Origin: Mangrovicoccus sp049603835
GTDB lineage: Bacteria; Pseudomonadota; Alphaproteobacteria; Rhodobacterales; Rhodobacteraceae
Direction: 5' to 3'
DNA: 64,000 bases
Assembly (NCBI GenBank): GCA_049603835.1
Contig: JBMYSZ010000002.1
Coordinates: 186,001-250,000 of the forward strand
Below are positions 17,358-25,631 of the stretch, piece by piece. The notes under the pieces were generated by a model, which was not told the origin of the DNA, did not search any database, and was given only the letters and a program-made list of their open reading frames with translations. Position numbers and translations under genes: made by a program. The stretch's first letter is position 1; the number at the start of each line of letters is the position of its first letter.

Positions 17358-18302
17358 TTATGCGGCCTCCTGGACCCAATTGCGTTTCACCACCAGCCGC
17401 TCAGCGGTTTTCATCGCCGCAGAGGTCATGATGTCGAGATTGCCTGCATAAGCGGGCAGGTAATGGGCGGCGCCTTCGACTTCGATAAAGATCGACACTT
17501 TGAGCCCGGTGAAATCGCCTCCCATTTCAGGGATATGCAGCGGTTGGTTCGAGCCTACATGTTCGAACTGGACGTCTTGCTTCATGCGATAGCCCGGCAC
17601 ATAGGTTTGCACCTCTTTCACCATCTCTTCGATAGAGGCGCGGATTGCGTCTTGGTCCGCGTCATCGCACAGGCAATAAATCGTGTCGCGCATCAGCACA
17701 GGCGGATCGGCGGGGTTGAGGATAATGATCGCCTTGCCCCGCTGAGCGCCGCCCACTTGTTCAATCGCATGGGCGGTGGTTTCGGTGAATTCATCGATAT
17801 TCGCGCGGGTGCCAGGCCCTGCCGATTTCGACGAGACCGAGGCCACGATTTCGCCATAGCGCACCGGGCTGACCCGGTTCACCGCAGCCACCATGGGGAT
17901 CGTCGCTTGGCCGCCACAAGTGACCATATTCACATTGGCTTGGTCCAGATTGGCGTCGATATTGACCGGCGGAATGGTGAAAGGCCCAATCGCTGCCGGG
18001 GTGAGGTCAATCACTTGCTTGCCATCGGCTTGCAGGATTTCATTATGCTTTTTATGCGCCCCGGCAGAGGTCGCATCAAACACCATGCGGATATCTGCAT
18101 AGTCGGGCAGTTGGGTTAGACCGGTGATGCCTTCATGGGTTGTGGCAACGCCCAGGCGTTTGGCGCGGGCCAGACCATCGGACTCCGGGTCGATGCCAAC
18201 CATTGCCGCCATTTCCAGAACTTGCGAATTGCGCATGATTTTGATCATCAGATCGGTGCCGATATTGCCCGAGCCGATGATGGCGCATTTGATCTTGCTC
18301 AT
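17358..18302 (-). CDS. dmpF: Acetaldehyde dehydrogenase (acylating)
   Basis: The ATG at 18302 (MSKIKCAIIGSGNIG) gives 314 residues; it follows AAAGGA and lies five bases after the stop of the hydratase gene, so the longer open frame upstream is rejected. The NAD motif is GSGNIG at 10-15. The catalytic cysteine is in NMVTCGGQATIPM near residue 130. It converts acetaldehyde and CoA to acetyl-CoA using NAD and partners with the aldolase. All neighbouring genes are from the same lower meta pathway. Confidence 0.92.
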   Translation of the reverse strand: MSKIKCAIIGSGNIGTDLMIKIMRNSQVLEMAAMVGIDPESDGLARAKRLGVATTHEGITGLTQLPDYADIRMVFDATSAGAHKKHNEILQADGKQVIDLTPAAIGPFTIPPVNIDANLDQANVNMVTCGGQATIPMVAAVNRVSPVRYGEIVASVSSKSAGPGTRANIDEFTETTAHAIEQVGGAQRGKAIIILNPADPPVLMRDTIYCLCDDADQDAIRASIEEMVKEVQTYVPGYRMKQDVQFEHVGSNQPLHIPEMGGDFTGLKVSIFIEVEGAAHYLPAYAGNLDIMTSAAMKTAERLVVKRNWVQEAA

Positions 18303-18306
18303 CTTA

Positions 18307-19101
18307 TCAATCCTTTGCGAATGCGGCGCGGACAGAGCCGAGGCCATTGATGCGTGCTTCGAAAACGTCGCCAGGTTTTGCGGCAACAAAGGGACCAAGG
18401 GCGCCAGAGAGGATCACATCGCCCGGCTCAAGCGGACGGCCCGCCTTTGCCATAGTGCGCGCCAGCCAAAGTGAGGCATTAAGCGGGCTGCCCATACAGG
18501 CCGCGCCAGCGCCGACCGAGACCGGTTCATTATTGCAGGTCATCACCATACCGCAGAGGCGCTGATCGAAATCGCCCACACGCTTAGGCGTCTGGCCCAG
18601 CACATAAACACCGGAAGAGGCGTTATCGCCGATCGTGTCGGTGATTTTGATATCCCAGTCTTTCACGCGGGAGCCGACCACCTCAATCGCTGGCAGCACA
18701 TAGCCGATGGAGGCCATCAGATCGACCATAGTGATATGCTGCCCGGTCAGAGGCGCTGCGACCACATAAGCGATCTCGGCTTCTACCCGCGGCTGTTGCA
18801 CGGCGTCCAAAGGGATTTCTTCGCCATCCATCACTTCCATATCGGCGAAAAGCATGCCGTAATCGGGCTGGTCCACGCCGAGCTGTTTTTGCACCGCCAC
18901 AGAGGTCAGACCGATTTTGCGGCCCGAAAGCACCCGTTCTTCGCCACCCAGCCAACGCTTGGTATTGATTTCTTGCACCGCATAGGCCGCGGCCACATCG
19001 CCTTCGTCCAGAAGATCGCGGATCGGCGCGCCGGGAGTGCCCGACGACCAGGCATCCCAAAGCCGATCAGCGGCGGCCTGGATATTTGCTTCGCTAGTCA
19101 T
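18307..19101 (-). CDS. dmpE: 2-oxopent-4-enoate hydratase
   Basis: A 264-residue MhpD/XylJ-type hydratase with GRKIGLTSVAVQKQLGV, the metal-binding PRVEAEIAYVV and the LPAIEVVGSRVKDW segment. The GDNASSGVYVLG stretch is characteristic of the hydratase branch. It adds water to 2-oxopent-4-enoate, giving the aldolase substrate. A homologous gene at 15573-16337 is the decarboxylase, so both members of the usual pair are present in this operon. Confidence 0.85.
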   Translation of the reverse strand: MTSEANIQAAADRLWDAWSSGTPGAPIRDLLDEGDVAAAYAVQEINTKRWLGGEERVLSGRKIGLTSVAVQKQLGVDQPDYGMLFADMEVMDGEEIPLDAVQQPRVEAEIAYVVAAPLTGQHITMVDLMASIGYVLPAIEVVGSRVKDWDIKITDTIGDNASSGVYVLGQTPKRVGDFDQRLCGMVMTCNNEPVSVGAGAACMGSPLNASLWLARTMAKAGRPLEPGDVILSGALGPFVAAKPGDVFEARINGLGSVRAAFAKD

Positions 19102-19111
19102 GATCTGCCTT

Positions 19112-20593
19112 TCAGAGTTTCACGCAGACATTGGTGAGTTCAGTATAGAATTCGAGCCCATGGACCCCGCCTTCGCGGCCAATGCCGGAATGTTTGGCGC
19201 CACCGAAAGCGGTGCGTAAATCGCGCAGGAACCAGGAATTGACCCAGGCCAAACCAACCTCGATCTGGGGCGCAACCCGATGTGCGCGGGTGAGGTCTTC
19301 GGTCCAGATGGCGGTGGCCAGCCCGTATTTTGTGTCATTGGCCAGAGCGATGACTTCTTCTTCGCTGTCGAAAGGCGCAATATGGCAAACCGGGCCAAAG
19401 ATTTCCTCTTTGATGGTGCGCGCATTTTCCGGCAGGCCGGTGAAGATCGTGGGCTCTACCCAGGCACCGTCTTTCATATCGGCGGGCATATCCGGGACAC
19501 CACCACCGGTGACGACGGTCGCGCCTTCTTCGACGGCGAGTTTGTAATAGGACAGCACCTTGTCTTGATGCTCTTTGGAAATTAACGGGCCCAGATTAGT
19601 GGCCGGGTCCTCGGAGGGGCCAAGCTTCAGCTTCTCGGCACCCTCTTTCAGGCGGGCGACGAATTCGTCAAAGATCGGGCGTTCCACATAGACCCGTTCC
19701 GTGCCCAAGCAGACCTGACCGCAATTGGCAAAGACCGAGCGCATCGTGCCTTCGATGGCCTTATCCAGATCACAATCGGCAAAGACGATGCCAGCATTTT
19801 TGCCGCCGCATTCCATGGAAACCTGACGCAGACCTTTCGCGCCGGATTGCATGATGATCTCACCTGTGCGGGTTTCGCCGGTAAAGGTGATTGCGTCCAC
19901 ATCTGGATGGGCCGTCAGATAAGCGCCCGCGCTATCGGGGCCAAATCCATGCACCACATTATAGACGCCTTTGGGCACGCCCACTGTGTTCATCACCTCG
20001 CCCAAAAGCGTGGTGGTCAGCGGGGTTTCTTCGGAGGGTTTGACCACAACCGTATTGCCACAAGCCAGGGCCGGGCCGACTTTCCAAGTCATCAGCAAAA
20101 GCGGCAAATTCCATGGGCTGATCACCGCAATCACCCCTTTGGGTTTGCGCGAGCCGTAATTCAGCGCGCCTTTGCCATCTGGGGTGTCCAGGACAAAGCT
20201 TTCGGTTGGGACGTTTTTCACCAGATCGGCAAAGATTTTGAAATTCGCCGCGCCGCGCGGGATATCGATATGCGAGGCAAGGCTTTTGGGTTTGCCGGTA
20301 TCCAGGATCTCCGCTTCGAGGAAGTCATCAAAGCGGCGATTGATCTCATCGGCGACACCATGTAGCAAATCGGCCCGTTCCGCCATGGGCATTGTGCCCC
20401 AAGGCCCGGAAAGAGCCGCGCGTGCTGCCGCAACCGCCGCGTCAATTTCCGGCTGTAGCCCTTCATGGACAATGCCGATTTTCTGACCCGTGACCGGAGA
20501 AATATCGTCAAAAACCTTGCCCGAAGTGCCGCTGGTAAACGCGCCATCGATAAAATGCATCGCCTCGCGCAAGCTGGTCAGCCCGTCTTTCAT
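19112..20593 (-). CDS. dmpC: 2-hydroxymuconic semialdehyde dehydrogenase
   Basis: The ATG at 20593 overlaps the HbpS-like stop (ATGA) and gives 493 residues, normal for the family; an upstream extension of 19 codons is unlikely. Aldehyde dehydrogenase motifs are visible: ECGGKNAGIVFAD with the general base glutamate, and FANCGQVCLGTERVYVE with the catalytic cysteine. ITFTGETRTGEIIM is the NAD site. The enzyme oxidises the ring-fission product of catechol 2,3-dioxygenase to 4-oxalocrotonate. No ring-fission hydrolase (dmpD) is present in the operon, so the dehydrogenative branch is the only one evident. Confidence 0.9.
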   Translation of the reverse strand: MKDGLTSLREAMHFIDGAFTSGTSGKVFDDISPVTGQKIGIVHEGLQPEIDAAVAAARAALSGPWGTMPMAERADLLHGVADEINRRFDDFLEAEILDTGKPKSLASHIDIPRGAANFKIFADLVKNVPTESFVLDTPDGKGALNYGSRKPKGVIAVISPWNLPLLLMTWKVGPALACGNTVVVKPSEETPLTTTLLGEVMNTVGVPKGVYNVVHGFGPDSAGAYLTAHPDVDAITFTGETRTGEIIMQSGAKGLRQVSMECGGKNAGIVFADCDLDKAIEGTMRSVFANCGQVCLGTERVYVERPIFDEFVARLKEGAEKLKLGPSEDPATNLGPLISKEHQDKVLSYYKLAVEEGATVVTGGGVPDMPADMKDGAWVEPTIFTGLPENARTIKEEIFGPVCHIAPFDSEEEVIALANDTKYGLATAIWTEDLTRAHRVAPQIEVGLAWVNSWFLRDLRTAFGGAKHSGIGREGGVHGLEFYTELTNVCVKL

Positions 20594-21036
20594 TTTCCCG
20601 CTCCTTCTACTGGCGAGAGTCCCAAAGCCTCTAGCCCCGCCTGTGCGCAAATTTCATCTTGTTCCGCCGAGGCGCCCGAGACGCCTATGCCGCCAATCAC
20701 CTGGCCCTCGGCCCGGATCGGCAAGCCGCCCGCAAAGGCAGCGATGCCGGGTTGGCCGGTGATCCCAGCCAACACAGCAGGTTCCCCTGCCAGCGCGTGG
20801 TAAAACGCGCCGGTTGGTGCTCCGAAGCCGGCCGCTGTTGCGGCTTTGTCCCGAGCAATTTGGCCCGATTGCAAAAAGGCCCCATCCCCGCGCAAAAAGG
20901 CGATTTGGTGGCCGCCTGCATCTACGACACAGGCATTGACCGCGACGCCCATTTGAACAGCTCGGCTCACCGCCGCATCAACTGCGCAATGCGCGGCTTG
21001 CGCCGATAGCCGAGCCGCCGGGAGGATCACTTGCAT
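20590..21036 (-). CDS. HbpS-like/GlcG-family protein
   Basis: A 148-residue protein of the DUF336 family (heme-binding HbpS, GlcG, PduO C-terminal domain). The typical segments are DAAVSRAVQMGVAVNACVVDAGGH, FLRGDGAF and the late GGLPIRAEGQVIGGIGVSGASAEQDEICAQAG. It is inserted between the extradiol dioxygenase and the semialdehyde dehydrogenase genes, spaced one base after the first and overlapping the second. Members bind heme or corrinoid or act as accessory factors in glycolate and aromatic pathways. The exact role here is unknown, though its tight coupling argues it supports the dioxygenase step. Confidence 0.78.
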   Translation of the reverse strand: MQVILPAARLSAQAAHCAVDAAVSRAVQMGVAVNACVVDAGGHQIAFLRGDGAFLQSGQIARDKAATAAGFGAPTGAFYHALAGEPAVLAGITGQPGIAAFAGGLPIRAEGQVIGGIGVSGASAEQDEICAQAGLEALGLSPVEGAGK

Positions 21037-21037
21037 C

Positions 21038-21958
21038 TTAGGTCACCACCGTCAGGAAGGCGTCATTCATCTGGCGTTCGTAATAGAAGATGCCGCGACC
21101 CACATGATTGCCGTCCCAGACACGGGTCGGATGGTCTTTATAGGCCGTATAGCCGCCGCAGAAGACTTCGTTACGATTGCCCGACGGGTCGAAGAAATAG
21201 ATCGTCTGACCACGGGTGATCCCATGCCGGGTGGGGCCGATATCGCGGCTAATATCATAGCGCGCCATCACATCCGCCGCATGGCCGATATCGTTCCAAT
21301 CTTCGAGGTAAAAGGCTACATGATGCAGCTTGCCCGGCTCTTCATGTTTCACAAAAGCGATGTCATGAGCTTTGTTAGAAACGGTCATCCAAATCGCCAA
21401 AGTGCCATCGGGCAGATCCACACGCTCGGGCAGGTGGAAATCCAGAACTTTGGTGAAGAAGTCTTCGACCTGGTCGATATTCGGGCCGTAAAGCAAGCAA
21501 TGGTCCAAACGCTGGGCGCGCATGCCTTTGGGTTCGGTTTTCCAGATATAAGGGTTGAGATGCTCGGGCGCGTTCTCCGACATATCCATATCAGAATAAA
21601 GCTCGATCCGATGGCCCGACGGAATGGTAAAGCCTATCCGCGCGCCAGTGCCCGGCTGCTCGCCTGCGGCGACATCATCCACCGCTAGGCCATAGTCTTC
21701 GATGCGCTTGCGGAAACCATCAACCGCCTCTTGGCCATCGGCCTTGAAGGCGAAAAAGTCGATACCGGCTTGATCGGCTTCGCGCAGCACCACCGAATGG
21801 CGATGGAATTCGTCGAAAGCCTTTAGATAGACCCGGCCATCTGCCTCTTTGGACACCAATTCCAGACCGATCCGGTCCACATAATGGGTGATGGCTTCAT
21901 CCATATCCAGAACACGTAGCTGGATGATACCCGGGCGCAAGAGTCCTTCTTGTGACAT
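21038..21958 (-). CDS. dmpB: Catechol 2,3-dioxygenase
   Basis: A 306-residue two-domain extradiol dioxygenase, the same size as XylE/DmpB. Iron ligands are His153 (RLDHCLLYGPN), His213 (KLHHVAFYLEDW) and Glu264 (NRNEVFCGG), close to the numbering of the well-studied enzymes. His198 and Tyr254 match the conserved second-sphere residues. It opens catechol next to the hydroxyls to give 2-hydroxymuconic semialdehyde. The ferredoxin gene lies two bases upstream, the usual partner that re-reduces inactivated iron. Confidence 0.93.
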   Translation of the reverse strand: MSQEGLLRPGIIQLRVLDMDEAITHYVDRIGLELVSKEADGRVYLKAFDEFHRHSVVLREADQAGIDFFAFKADGQEAVDGFRKRIEDYGLAVDDVAAGEQPGTGARIGFTIPSGHRIELYSDMDMSENAPEHLNPYIWKTEPKGMRAQRLDHCLLYGPNIDQVEDFFTKVLDFHLPERVDLPDGTLAIWMTVSNKAHDIAFVKHEEPGKLHHVAFYLEDWNDIGHAADVMARYDISRDIGPTRHGITRGQTIYFFDPSGNRNEVFCGGYTAYKDHPTRVWDGNHVGRGIFYYERQMNDAFLTVVT

Positions 21959-21960
21959 TG

Positions 21961-22365
21961 CTATTTCTCCTCCTCACTGAAGTCTTTGGATGCCAGGCGC
22001 TCGCGCGGCGAACGGAAAGCTGGCTCTATCGTCAAATCGCTATCGGGCAGGACACGGCAGGCGAGAGCATATCCTTGCCGCTCTTCGGCTTCGCTCACAT
22101 GGTCCCGGCTCATTTTCAGGGTGCGGTAATCGCCCGATTTCACCTTGATCCGACAGGCGCCGCAGCCGCCCTTGCGGCAGCCAACCTTGATCGGCTGGGG
22201 ATGCGGAAAGGCGATTTGCGCCTCCATAGCGAAAAGGAGCTTCTCATCCTCGCCGCATTGGATCGCGATATCGCTTGGTCCGACTTTAATCGTGAATTTG
22301 GTTTGGCACTTCAGGTCCTCCACCCATCCGTCCTCCCTCATTTCTTGATGGGCACTCTCTGTCAA
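21961..22365 (-). CDS. [2Fe-2S] ferredoxin, XylT/DmpQ-like
   Basis: A 134-residue plant-type ferredoxin with cluster ligands Cys63, Cys68, Cys71 and Cys103 (GCRKGGCGACRI and YALACRV). XylT-type ferredoxins reactivate catechol 2,3-dioxygenase by reducing oxidised iron. It is the first gene of the operon, directly before the dioxygenase. It is longer than XylT (about 112), the extra residues being a charged N-terminal leader and an acidic tail. The operon promoter lies in the AT-rich gap up to 22470. Confidence 0.85.
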   Translation of the reverse strand: MTESAHQEMREDGWVEDLKCQTKFTIKVGPSDIAIQCGEDEKLLFAMEAQIAFPHPQPIKVGCRKGGCGACRIKVKSGDYRTLKMSRDHVSEAEERQGYALACRVLPDSDLTIEPAFRSPRERLASKDFSEEEK

Positions 22366-22375
22366 AGTATCGATT

Positions 22376-22403
22376 GAGTCAAGAAAAAACGATTTTATGA
22401 AGT
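22376..22403. promoter_or_regulatory. Candidate operator/promoter of the meta operon
   Basis: On the minus strand, AAAATCGTTTTTT (22384-22396) is followed by CTTGACTC, which holds a -35-like TTGACT. The 12-base core AAAATCGTTTTT is identical to the core of the dyad at 13932-13959 next to the GntR gene. It lies between the divergent ferredoxin and peroxiredoxin-like genes. A clear -10 box was not found. Confidence 0.5.
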
Positions 22404-22470
22404 AAGGTCGACATTGTCGCAGCGATTTTTTGGGAGTAGATATGGAAACAGACTATGTGTGGAGGTGACC

Positions 22471-22989
22471 ATGTCAGCGAAATTGATCCCCGGACAGCTG
22501 GCTCCTATGCTTGAATGCGATACCCTGGCTCATGGGCGTTTTGACCTAAGCGCCGAGGCCCCGGCGGGCGGGACATTGGTCGTGTTCCATCACGGGGTGG
22601 CGTGCAAATGGGACCGGCGCAAATTGAAAGAGCTGGATGACCGGATCGGCGATTTTGCCATTCGCGGTTTGCGCCTGATCGCGATCAGCGCCGATAGCCG
22701 CGAAGAGACGGCGCGGCTGCAAGAGGAGATGCAGTTGATCCGTTTGCCCCTGGCTTTTGGGCTGCCAGTGGCGGAATTAGCCGCTGAATGGGGGATTTAT
22801 ACGGGATGTGACCCTGCCAGCGCCAGCGGACAGCTTCGGTTCGAACCGGCGCAAATATGGGTGACACAGTCCGGGCAGATCGGACTGTGCACGGTTCAAT
22901 CGACCGGCAATCTATGGCCGGATGTGAACTTTCTTTTGCGGGCTTTGGATCAAACCAGCAAAGCCCTAGAGATGGAAGCGGCGGGCTAG
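22471..22989 (+). CDS. Peroxiredoxin-like (AhpC/TSA family) protein
   Basis: The ATG at 22471 follows GGAGGTGACC and gives 172 residues; an in-frame ATG at 22414 is less likely. The thioredoxin-fold pattern LIPGQLAPMLE, then TLVVFHHGVACKWDRRKLKEL and LRLIAISADSREE is that of the AhpC/TSA group. The motif position that is usually H-C-P-x-C reads H-G-V-A-C-K-W, so one cysteine (about residue 43) remains. It is divergent from the meta operon. A role in detoxifying peroxide or quinone by-products is plausible but not shown. Its stop is interlocked with that of the converging SDR gene. Confidence 0.65.
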   Translation: MSAKLIPGQLAPMLECDTLAHGRFDLSAEAPAGGTLVVFHHGVACKWDRRKLKELDDRIGDFAIRGLRLIAISADSREETARLQEEMQLIRLPLAFGLPVAELAAEWGIYTGCDPASASGQLRFEPAQIWVTQSGQIGLCTVQSTGNLWPDVNFLLRALDQTSKALEMEAAG

Positions 22990-23783
22990 TTGGCCTCAAA
23001 ACCCGGTCGGGGGACGCTGCCCATAAGGCTTTGGGATAGCCCCCCATCCACCGTGATATTTTGACCATTGATATAGCTAGACCGATCGCTTCCCAAAAAT
23101 AGTGCCGCTTCGGCCATATCTTCGGCGCGGCCGATCCGACCTATGGGGACTAATTTTTCCCGCGCTGCCCGCACTTTCGGATCGTCATAAAAGGCGGCTG
23201 AAAGAGGGGTGATCACCAAGCCGGGACTGACCGAATTGGCGCGCAGGCCTTTGGGGCCCCATTCATAAGCAAGCTGTCGGATCATCATCAAAACCGCCGC
23301 TTTGCTGGCGCTATAGGCCCCCGAAGACGGCTGCGGCTGAGTCCCCGCGATCGAGGCGATCTGGACAATTGCCCCAGCCCCTTTTGCGATCATCTGACGG
23401 CCGAAAGCCTGGGCCACTAAGAGGCTGCCATTCAAATTGACCTGCAAAAGCTGCATCCAATCGGCTTCGGCGATGGTCTCTAACCCGGCTGGACGCAAAA
23501 TACCGGCATTATTGACGACAACATCTGCCGGGCCAAAATGCACGCCCGCGGCATCTGCTGCGGCTTGAACCGCATCCGCATCACCCACATCGCAGCCAAG
23601 ACCAAGCGCGCGTTTGCCCGTTGGATCGAGCTTTGCCGCGGCTTCTTCGGCCTTGTCATAAGTGTAATCAAGAGAGACCACACGCGCCCCGGCCTCATAA
23701 AAAGCGGTCAGACAGGCTTGTCCGATCCCGCCAGAACCGCCGGTGACGATGACGATTTTATCCTCTAATCCGAGCCAAGTCAT
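22986..23783 (-). CDS. Short-chain dehydrogenase/reductase
   Basis: A 265-residue classical SDR: cofactor motif TGGSGGIGQA near residues 14-23, NNAG at about 89-92, and the catalytic serine, tyrosine and lysine in IASIAG and SGAYSASKAA. It starts about 11 bases after the flavoprotein gene on the same strand, so the two form an operon. Pairing with a KstD-like flavoprotein suggests it makes the ring ketone that is then desaturated; inference. Its stop codon shares CTAG with the converging peroxiredoxin-like gene. Confidence 0.8.
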   Translation of the reverse strand: MTWLGLEDKIVIVTGGSGGIGQACLTAFYEAGARVVSLDYTYDKAEEAAAKLDPTGKRALGLGCDVGDADAVQAAADAAGVHFGPADVVVNNAGILRPAGLETIAEADWMQLLQVNLNGSLLVAQAFGRQMIAKGAGAIVQIASIAGTQPQPSSGAYSASKAAVLMMIRQLAYEWGPKGLRANSVSPGLVITPLSAAFYDDPKVRAAREKLVPIGRIGRAEDMAEAALFLGSDRSSYINGQNITVDGGLSQSLMGSVPRPGFEAN

Positions 23784-23794
23784 AGTGGATCTCC

Positions 23795-25483
23795 TTAGGC
23801 CTGGCCCGCCAAATGGCGCCCGGTAATATAGCCAAATGTCATCGCTGGTCCCAAAGTTATGCCAGCCCCTGGATAATTCCCGCCCATGATCGAGGCGCGG
23901 TCATTGCCGACGGCAAATAGCCCCGGGATCTTCTGCCCGGCCTTATCCAGCACCTGGCCTTCGACCGATGTTTGCAGCCCATCAAAAGTGCCCAGATCCC
24001 CCATGATCACTTTCAGCGCATAATAGGGGCCGGTCTCAATCGGGCCGACTGACGGGTTGGGCTTGTGATCTGGATCGGCGAGATAGCGGTTGAAACTGGT
24101 TTTGCCTTTGCCAAAAGCCGGATCTTCGCCTTTGCGTGCGCCGATATTATACTCGGCAATGGTTGCCTCTAAGCCGGAGGGATCGATGCCGCATTTTTCC
24201 GCCAGCTCGCCCAGGGTTTTGCCGCTTTGCAGATATCCATTGGACAGATAAGGCGCCACAGGCACCGGCGCGGGTTTGGCATAGCCCAGCCCATATTTGC
24301 GAATGGTCGGGCGGTCTGCGATCAGCCAGCAGGCGGTTTCCGATTGGCCTTCGCATGCGGCAATCATCGCCGCCCCCACATCATGATAGCTTTCGCTTTC
24401 ATTGGTAAAGCGCTGACCGTTTCTGAGCACCGCGATGATGCCAGGCTTATAGCGGTCCAAAAGATGCGGGAAGGCCGCGAATTTGCCGCCGCCCAAAGGC
24501 ACTTTGCTCACCGGCATCCAAGCGGAAGTAGAGGGGAAATGCATATCGAAATTGCCACCTGCGGCGATGCCAAGATCAATACCATCGCCGGTATTTGCCT
24601 CTGGCACAGGCGAGAAATGCTCCCCTCCGCGCTGAAGATGCGGATAGGCTTGGCGGATCTTTTCTAGATCATGGGCAAAGCCCCCAGCGGCCAGCACCAC
24701 GCCTTTGCGCGCGGTGATCTTGTGGTTTTGCCCAACCATAGCGCCCGTTACAGCACCGTTTTCAGTCAAAATCTCGGTGGCCGGGCAGTTTGTGTAAATC
24801 GGGATATTGAGGTCAAAACAGCTTTTGGCCAATCGTGCGGCCAAAGCATTGCCAGAGGTGACTTTCGTCCCCCGCCCATAGCGCAGCACTTCTAGAAAAT
24901 GCGCGGCCAAACGTTTGGTGACATAGGCAAAAGAGGTCAGAGATTTCGTGGCATTGAAGAAATGTTTGATATCGGCATTGGACGAATTAAACATCATCCC
25001 CATAAAGGTGATGGTCGAAAGAGGTGGTCTCAGACGCTTGATATTGTCGCCCAAAACCGAAGTGTCAAAAGGCGCGGCTAGGACCGAGCGGCCCACATCC
25101 ACACCGCCGGGAATTTCGGGGTGATAATCTGGATAAAGGGTCGGAATGAATTGTACTTCTGTCTCGGCCTCAAAGAAGTCAAGCATCGCGGGACCGGCAT
25201 CGAGATAGGCTTCGACCGCTTCGGCTTGATAGAAATTGCCGGTTTCATTTTTCATATATTCAATCGCGTCGTCGAGGCTATCATCGCCACCACAATGGCG
25301 ATTGCCGGGGATCCATAACACGCCGCCGGAAAAGGCTGTTGTACCGCCGAATACGCCTTCTTTCTCTATTATAACGACATCTAACCCATGTTTCGCCGCG
25401 GTAATAGCCGTGGACATGCCACCCGCGCCAGAGCCAATAACCAGCACATCGCAGCTGAGATCTGTGTTCAAAATTTCGGACAT
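23795..25483 (-). CDS. FAD-dependent ketosteroid-dehydrogenase-like desaturase
   Basis: The ATG at 25483 follows GGGAGGAAAAA and gives 562 residues. The FAD motif DVLVIGSGAGG is at 12-22 and is followed by GGTTAFSGGVLWIPGN, the hallmark of KstD/fumarate-reductase-type flavoproteins. The C-terminal NYPGAGITLGPAMTFGYITG is the FAD-closing motif seen in 3-ketosteroid delta1-dehydrogenases and relatives. It likely introduces a C=C bond next to a ring ketone. With an SDR behind it and an AraC regulator divergent from it, it looks like part of an alicyclic-compound pathway. A true steroid substrate has no other support in this window. Confidence 0.8.
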   Translation of the reverse strand: MSEILNTDLSCDVLVIGSGAGGMSTAITAAKHGLDVVIIEKEGVFGGTTAFSGGVLWIPGNRHCGGDDSLDDAIEYMKNETGNFYQAEAVEAYLDAGPAMLDFFEAETEVQFIPTLYPDYHPEIPGGVDVGRSVLAAPFDTSVLGDNIKRLRPPLSTITFMGMMFNSSNADIKHFFNATKSLTSFAYVTKRLAAHFLEVLRYGRGTKVTSGNALAARLAKSCFDLNIPIYTNCPATEILTENGAVTGAMVGQNHKITARKGVVLAAGGFAHDLEKIRQAYPHLQRGGEHFSPVPEANTGDGIDLGIAAGGNFDMHFPSTSAWMPVSKVPLGGGKFAAFPHLLDRYKPGIIAVLRNGQRFTNESESYHDVGAAMIAACEGQSETACWLIADRPTIRKYGLGYAKPAPVPVAPYLSNGYLQSGKTLGELAEKCGIDPSGLEATIAEYNIGARKGEDPAFGKGKTSFNRYLADPDHKPNPSVGPIETGPYYALKVIMGDLGTFDGLQTSVEGQVLDKAGQKIPGLFAVGNDRASIMGGNYPGAGITLGPAMTFGYITGRHLAGQA

Positions 25484-25594
25484 TTTTTCCTCCCTGGACC
25501 TCTTTTTGAACGGCCCCACTATTGTGAACTTTGTCAGTTTGGGGGCGTAGTTCGAATGGACCTAGGGCAGGAAATATTGCACAATTCATCTCAG

Positions 25595-25611
25595 AGCGTT
25601 TACAATACGCT
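25595..25611. promoter_or_regulatory. Dyad before the AraC regulator gene
   Basis: AGCGT at 25595-25599 and ACGCT at 25607-25611 are inverted arms around TTACAAT, in the 148-base gap between the flavoprotein operon and the divergent AraC gene. It may be an operator; support is only position and symmetry. Confidence 0.3.
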
Positions 25612-25631
25612 GTCTCAGGGGAGGGGGGCAA

